64,000 bases of DNA from Alteribacillus sp041949975. GTDB taxonomy: Bacteria > Bacillota > Bacilli > Bacillales > Marinococcaceae. Position 1 is the first letter of the stretch. Each line of letters starts with the position of its first letter. The notes under the pieces were generated by a model. The model worked only from the letters and a program-made list of their open reading frames with translations. It was not told where the DNA came from and made no database searches. Shown piece by piece: positions 60,038-64,000 of this stretch. A program made the translations under genes and the position numbers. Location of the stretch: contig NZ_JBHFQG010000007.1 in assembly GCF_041949975.1 (NCBI RefSeq), positions 93,757 to 157,756 of the forward strand, read 5' to 3'.

Positions 60038-61756
60038 GTGAGTTACAAGGCGCTTTACAGAGTGTGGCGGCCCCAGTTTCTACAAGACGTGGTTGGACAG
60101 GAACATATTACAAAGACGATTCAAAATGCTTTAGAGCAGCAAAAGTTCTCTCATGCATACTTATTCAGTGGTCCAAGAGGAACGGGGAAAACAAGTGCTG
60201 CTAAAATAATCGCTAAAGCTATAAATTGTGAACAGGCGCCTGTTAAAGAGCCATGTAACGAATGTCGTGCGTGTCGGGGAATTGCAGATGGTTCCGTTGT
60301 AGATGTTATTGAAATTGATGCCGCTTCTAATAATGGAGTAGATGAGATAAGATATATACGTGACAATGTAATGGCTGCTCCCAGGGACATTCATTATAAA
60401 GTATATATTATTGATGAAGTTCATATGCTTTCCACAGGTGCTTTTAACGCCTTATTAAAAACACTAGAAGAGCCGCCGAAGCACGCCATTTTTATTTTGG
60501 CAACAACAGAACCTCACAAAATACCGTTGACCATTATTTCCCGCTGTCAGCGTTTTGATTTCAAGAGAATTACAACAAACGATTTAGTTGCAAGAATGAA
60601 ATATATTATGGAAGAGCAAGGATGGGAAGCCGAAGAAGAAGCGTTACATTTATTAGCTCGTTCAGCAGAAGGCGGTATGCGGGATGCCTTGAGCTTGCTT
60701 GACCAAGCTATCTCTTTTTCAGAATACAGGGTGACCTCAGATGATGTGTTAGCCATCACGGGAACTGTGTCACAGAGATTTTTAACAAAAGTCGTGCACT
60801 CTTTAAAAGAAAAAGACACGGCATCTGCTGTAGAGGCAGCAAACACGCTGATTCAGGAAGGAAAAGATCCGCTTCAGTTTATGGAGGATTTGATATACTA
60901 CTTCCGGGATATGCTTCTATATAAAACCGCCCCTCGTCTTGATGAAGTATTGGACCGAGTTACAGTTGATGAAGCATTTAAGGAATTAGCTGAAAATACG
61001 GAAATGCCTTGGATATATGATGTAATTAATCGTTTAAACGAGTATCATCAAGAAATGAAATGGGCGAGCCATCCTAAAATTTTTCTTGAAATGGCTCTTA
61101 TTAATATATGCCATTCGAAAGAAAGCTCTTCCAATGGAACAGCTGCTGCAGCACCAAATGAATTAGATTCGCTAAAAGAAAAAATTTCTCATTTAGAGAA
61201 GGAAATAAAGAAGCGGCAGCAAGCCCCGCCGCAGCCTGAAAGAGAAACTGCTCCAGCAGAAACGATTCAAAAAAGTAAGGCTGCGCGTTCCCAAACCTCT
61301 AAAACGATAGCAACTAGTCTTGGAGGAGAAGGTAAAATTAAGGAAGTTCTTAATAATGCAACAAAGCAAGAACTTCAATTTGTAACTAGTAAATGGTCTG
61401 ACGTGATGAAACAGGTAAAACAGCAAAGTGTTCCTGCCTATGCCTGGTTAAGTGACGCTAAACCAGTAGTATCAGATGGAGCAACAGTACTGCTTTCCTT
61501 TCAAAATGAAATGCACCGAAATATGGTGGATACAAAATTTCGTTCATTAGTACAGGATGCGTTAGAAGGTGTTTGCGGGAAAGCTTTACAGCCCTTGACG
61601 ATTCTATCCGCCCAGTGGGAGAAGTTGAAAGAAGGATTTAAGAAGCAGAAAACATCAGAAGAAACTTCTTCAGAAGAGAAGCAGGGAAATGATCCTCTGA
61701 TTGATGAAGCCATTAAATTAGTTGGTCCTGAATTAGTGGAGATTAAAGAAGACTAA
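60038..61756 (+). CDS. dnaX: DNA polymerase III subunits gamma/tau
   Basis: 572 aa. AAA+ clamp-loader ATPase with Walker A GPRGTGKTSAAKI near residue 45, a zinc module CNECRACRG and the sensor TTEPHKIPLTIISRCQRF. A charged, Pro/Gln/Thr-rich linker (about 380-430) precedes the tau polymerase-binding domain. GTG start after AAAGGAGG. Confidence 0.96.
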   Translation: MSYKALYRVWRPQFLQDVVGQEHITKTIQNALEQQKFSHAYLFSGPRGTGKTSAAKIIAKAINCEQAPVKEPCNECRACRGIADGSVVDVIEIDAASNNGVDEIRYIRDNVMAAPRDIHYKVYIIDEVHMLSTGAFNALLKTLEEPPKHAIFILATTEPHKIPLTIISRCQRFDFKRITTNDLVARMKYIMEEQGWEAEEEALHLLARSAEGGMRDALSLLDQAISFSEYRVTSDDVLAITGTVSQRFLTKVVHSLKEKDTASAVEAANTLIQEGKDPLQFMEDLIYYFRDMLLYKTAPRLDEVLDRVTVDEAFKELAENTEMPWIYDVINRLNEYHQEMKWASHPKIFLEMALINICHSKESSSNGTAAAAPNELDSLKEKISHLEKEIKKRQQAPPQPERETAPAETIQKSKAARSQTSKTIATSLGGEGKIKEVLNNATKQELQFVTSKWSDVMKQVKQQSVPAYAWLSDAKPVVSDGATVLLSFQNEMHRNMVDTKFRSLVQDALEGVCGKALQPLTILSAQWEKLKEGFKKQKTSEETSSEEKQGNDPLIDEAIKLVGPELVEIKED

Positions 61757-61780
61757 TTACTATAAACTGGAGGCTTTAAA

Positions 61781-62092
61781 ATGAAAAATATGGGTAATAT
61801 GATGAAGCAAATGCAAAAAATGCAAAAACAAATGCAAAAAGCACAGGAAGAATTAAAAGAAAAAACTGTAGAAGCAACAGCAGGAGGCGGGGCAGTGAAA
61901 GTAACAGCTGCCGGAGATAAAAGAATTGTAGACATTGAAATTGATGAAGATGTAGTAGACCCAGATGATGTGGAAATGCTGCAAGACCTTATCCTTGCTG
62001 CAATGAATGAAGCATTGAAAAAAGTAGATGAACTGGCAGAACAAGATTTAGGTAAGTTCACTAAAGGAATGAATATCCCCGGAATGTTCTAG
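61781..62092 (+). CDS. yaaK: Nucleoid-associated protein YaaK/EbfC
   Basis: 103 aa. The N-terminal Met/Gln/Lys-rich helix (MKQMQKMQKQMQKAQEELKE) and VKVTAAGDKRIVDIEIDED are typical of the YbaB/EbfC dimer, which binds DNA non-specifically. It lies between dnaX and recR in a conserved operon. Confidence 0.95.
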   Translation: MKNMGNMMKQMQKMQKQMQKAQEELKEKTVEATAGGGAVKVTAAGDKRIVDIEIDEDVVDPDDVEMLQDLILAAMNEALKKVDELAEQDLGKFTKGMNIPGMF

Positions 62093-62104
62093 GAGGAGGA
62101 TGCG

Positions 62105-62701
62105 GTGCAATATCCAACGCCTATATCAAAATTAATAGAAGGTTTTATGAAATTGCCGGGTATTGGCCCAAAAACGGCGAGCCGCCTGGCTTTTTACGTG
62201 CTTGACATGAAAGAAGATGACGTATTAGATTTTGCTAAATCCCTAGTAAGTGCAAAACGGGACTTAACGTATTGTTCTGTATGCCATCACATCACCGACA
62301 TTGATCCTTGCAGAATTTGCGAAGACAAACAACGTGACCAATCTGTGGTTTGTGTCGTACAGGATTCCAAAGATGTCATAGCAATGGAAAAAATGCGGGA
62401 ATATTCCGGCTTGTATCATGTGCTGCATGGTGCTATTTCACCAATGGATGGTGTTGGACCGGAAGATATTAAAATTCCCGAGTTAATTAAACGTCTGCAG
62501 AATGACGAAATTCAAGAAGTAATCGTGGCGACAAACCCTACGATTGAAGGGGAAGCGACAGCTATGTACATTTCCCGGCTGATTAAACCCACTGGTATTA
62601 AAGTGACCCGCATTGCGCATGGACTTCCGATCGGGGGAGATTTAGAGTATGCAGATGAAGTAACCCTCTCAAAAGCTATTGAGGGGAGAAGAGAACTTTA
62701 G
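62105..62701 (+). CDS. recR: Recombination protein RecR
   Basis: 198 aa. N-terminal helix-hairpin-helix (LPGIGPKTASRLAFY), Cys4 zinc finger (CSVCHHITDIDPCRIC) and TOPRIM domain (VVQDSKDVIAMEKMREY, then TNPTIEGEATAMYI). It acts with RecO and RecF. GTG start after AGGAGGATGCG. Confidence 0.96.
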   Translation: MQYPTPISKLIEGFMKLPGIGPKTASRLAFYVLDMKEDDVLDFAKSLVSAKRDLTYCSVCHHITDIDPCRICEDKQRDQSVVCVVQDSKDVIAMEKMREYSGLYHVLHGAISPMDGVGPEDIKIPELIKRLQNDEIQEVIVATNPTIEGEATAMYISRLIKPTGIKVTRIAHGLPIGGDLEYADEVTLSKAIEGRREL

Positions 62702-62714
62702 AGGGGGAACTTGC

Positions 62715-62936
62715 ATGCTGTTTCGGAAAAAAACTATACGGAAAGCAGAAAATGAACGACTTGTTCAATTGATTCATGCTGCAAAACAGGATCTTGATCG
62801 TTACGAGTATATCGTTAAAAACAGCTTGGAGCCTTCTCAGGAAATTCAGGCGGATTTAAAAAAGAAAAGAGCTAAATATATGTTTTTGCTAAAAGAAGCC
62901 CGCTATCGTGAAATAAATGGGGATCATAAAAAGTAA
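62715..62936 (+). CDS. yaaL: YaaL (DUF2508) small protein
   Basis: 73 aa, charged and helical, beginning MLFRKKTIRKAENERLVQLI. It matches YaaL between recR and bofA; function unknown. ATG 62715 follows GAGGGGGAAC, 13 bases after the recR stop. Confidence 0.85.
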   Translation: MLFRKKTIRKAENERLVQLIHAAKQDLDRYEYIVKNSLEPSQEIQADLKKKRAKYMFLLKEARYREINGDHKK

Positions 62937-62943
62937 GTACTGT

Positions 62944-62983
62944 AAAACTGCTTCCTTCGGACATTCCGAAAGCAGTTTTTTTC
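62944..62983 (+). terminator. Terminator after yaaL
   Basis: AAACTGCTTCCTTCGG / CCGAAAGCAGTTT hairpin followed by seven T. Confidence 0.85.
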
Positions 62984-63054
62984 TATTTAAGGATAAATCA
63001 TCAGCTTGTACATATATATGAAAGGTAAAGAATTTATGATAGGGGGAAGGAAAG

Positions 63055-63321
63055 ATGGATCCTATTCTTTATATTTCAATAGCAGGAATCGGTGTTTGTT
63101 TATTTTTGTTGCTAGGCGGAGGTTCGAAGACATTTAGATGGGCAGGTGGAGTGTTTGTTCGCTTGATTATAGGAGCATTAGCTTTATTCTTTCTTAATGT
63201 CTTTGGAAGTGCTGTTGGTTATCATCTGCCAATCAACGCGTTTACAGTAACTGTGTCGGGATTACTTGGCGTCCCGGGAGTATTAATGCTGGTTGCCGTA
63301 GATCTTTTAATCCCTTTGTAG
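63055..63321 (+). CDS. bofA: Pro-sigma-K processing inhibitor BofA
   Basis: 88 aa with two or three hydrophobic helices. The C-terminal half (YHLPINAFTVTVSGLLGVPG, then VLMLVAVDLL) matches BofA, which with SpoIVFA holds the SpoIVFB protease inactive in the sporulating mother cell. GGGGGAAGGAAAG site. It is the last gene before the rRNA operon, as in B. subtilis. Confidence 0.93.
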   Translation: MDPILYISIAGIGVCLFLLLGGGSKTFRWAGGVFVRLIIGALALFFLNVFGSAVGYHLPINAFTVTVSGLLGVPGVLMLVAVDLLIPL

Positions 63322-63349
63322 GATCTAAAAAAGAAATTTAAAATTGTAG

Positions 63350-63377
63350 TTGACATTTAAACTAAAGAAGTTATAAT
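63350..63377 (+). promoter_or_regulatory. rRNA operon promoter P1
   Basis: TTGACA (63350-63355) and a consensus TATAAT (63372-63377) with a 16-base spacer, preceded by an A/T-rich region. Confidence 0.75.
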
Positions 63378-63505
63378 AGAAAATCCGTGGCAAAAACAAA
63401 TAAAAAAACAAACAAAATTTAATTTTATTTTTTTTGATTAAACTATTGCGTATTGCTGTCACGGATGTTATATTATTTATTGTCGCTGAAAAGCGAAGGG
63501 GTTTC

Positions 63506-63578
63506 AAAAAAAGTCCAAAAAAACTCCAAAAAAACTTCAAAAAAATATATTGACTTATTCGTAGGTGATTGTTAATAT
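63506..63578 (+). promoter_or_regulatory. rRNA operon promoter P2 with four phased A-tracts
   Basis: Four A7 tracts (63506-63512, 63517-63523, 63528-63534, 63539-63545) repeat every 11 bases and stop four bases before TTGACT (63550-63555). TAATAT lies 17 bases downstream (63573-63578). Phased A-tracts at an rRNA promoter act as an UP element and curve the DNA. Confidence 0.7.
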
Positions 63579-63694
63579 ATATTATGTCGCCAATTGAGAG
63601 CGAAAGAAGTTGTCCTTTGAAAATTGAATGAAAGTCAAGCGTCTGTTAATTTCTTTAACAAATTATTTTTAAGATACAGCTTGTATCAATCTCT

Positions 63695-64000
63695 TTTCAT
63701 GGAGAGTTTGATCCTGGCTCAGGACGAACGCTGGCGGCGTGCCTAATACATGCAAGTCGAGCGCGGGAAGCAGGCAGATCCCTTCGGGGTGATACCTGTG
63801 GAACGAGCGGCGGACGGGTGAGTAACACGTGGGCAACCTGCCTTGCAGACTGGGATAACCCCGGGAAACCGGAGCTAATACCGGATGACCAAAAGAATCG
63901 CATGATTCTTTTGTAAAAGTGGGGACTTGTTCCTCACACTGCAAGATGGGCCCGCGGCGCATTAGCTAGTTGGTGAGGCAACGGCTCACCAAGGCAACGA
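63695..64000 (+). rRNA. 16S ribosomal RNA, 5' part (runs off the window)
   Basis: Starts near TTTCATGGAGAGTTTGATCC with the universal AGAGTTTGATCCTGGCTCAG. V1 and V2 follow, including the CGGACGGGTGAGTAACACGT helix. About the first 306 bases are present. The mature 5' end is placed by comparison with Bacillus and may be off by a few bases. The sequence is of Bacillaceae type; genus was not assigned. Confidence 0.97.

Noticed and set aside
63669..63962. Minus-strand frames over the end of the window
   Set aside because: They are antisense to the 16S rRNA gene.
1..64000. CRISPR array
   Set aside because: No regularly spaced direct repeats of 24-40 bases with unique spacers were seen; the 11-bp A-tract series before 16S is promoter structure.

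Overview
The window is the replication-origin region of a low-GC Gram-positive, spore-forming member of the Bacillaceae. The gene order purA-dnaB-rplI-gdpP-yybS-rpsR-ssb-rpsF-ychF...spo0J-soj-noc-rsmG-mnmG-mnmE-jag-yidC-rnpA-rpmH-[oriC]-dnaA-dnaN-yaaA-recF-remB-gyrB-gyrA-guaB-dacA-pdxS-pdxT-serS-tRNA-Ser-tadA-ffs-dnaX-yaaK-recR-yaaL-bofA-16S rRNA is essentially that of Bacillus subtilis. Sporulation genes (spo0J/soj, yyaC, spoIIIJ-type yidC, bofA) are present. Several proteins are notably acidic (peptide-binding protein, DacA, GyrA tail), which hints at a halophilic or alkaliphilic lineage; this is inference.

Layout. Genes left of about 21.2 kb lie mostly on the minus strand and genes right of it on the plus strand, as expected for bidirectional replication from oriC. 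oriC is bipartite: DnaA boxes lie both upstream of dnaA (21.3-21.6 kb) and between dnaA and dnaN (23.19-23.3 kb), the latter followed by an AT-rich unwinding region. A perfect parS site lies in spo0J, a one-mismatch copy lies in yaaC, and two one-mismatch Noc-binding sites were found. From 40.3 to 46.8 kb is an Lrp-type regulator followed by a complete oligopeptide ABC transporter. From 57.0 to 58.5 kb are molybdate transporter genes modAB without modC. The window ends in the first 16S rRNA gene, preceded by tandem promoters with phased A-tracts.

Accessory element. Between about 47.07 and 56.88 kb a roughly 9.7-kb integrated element sits in the 3' half of tRNA-Ser(UGA). It is bounded by an imperfect 64-67-bp direct repeat, and the tRNA's original terminator is stranded beyond the right copy. 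It carries an interrupted tyrosine integrase, a helix-turn-helix protein, a second short tyrosine recombinase, a toxin-like 29-aa peptide, an XRE repressor facing three operator-like repeats, a DUF3102 protein, a J-domain protein and an archaeo-eukaryotic-type primase, but no capsid, relaxase or secretion genes. Four of its larger genes are broken (one in-frame stop, several apparent single-base deletions), so it looks like a recently decaying plasmid-like or satellite-like element. A 46-bp inverted repeat pair 5.5 kb apart, an iteron-like array and paired dyads are not explained by coding content.

Chromosomal decay is also seen outside the element: a DUF554 membrane-protein gene (10.8-11.4 kb) and an HD-GYP-type gene (31.2-32.3 kb) are pseudogenes with several frameshifts each, while all essential genes are intact.
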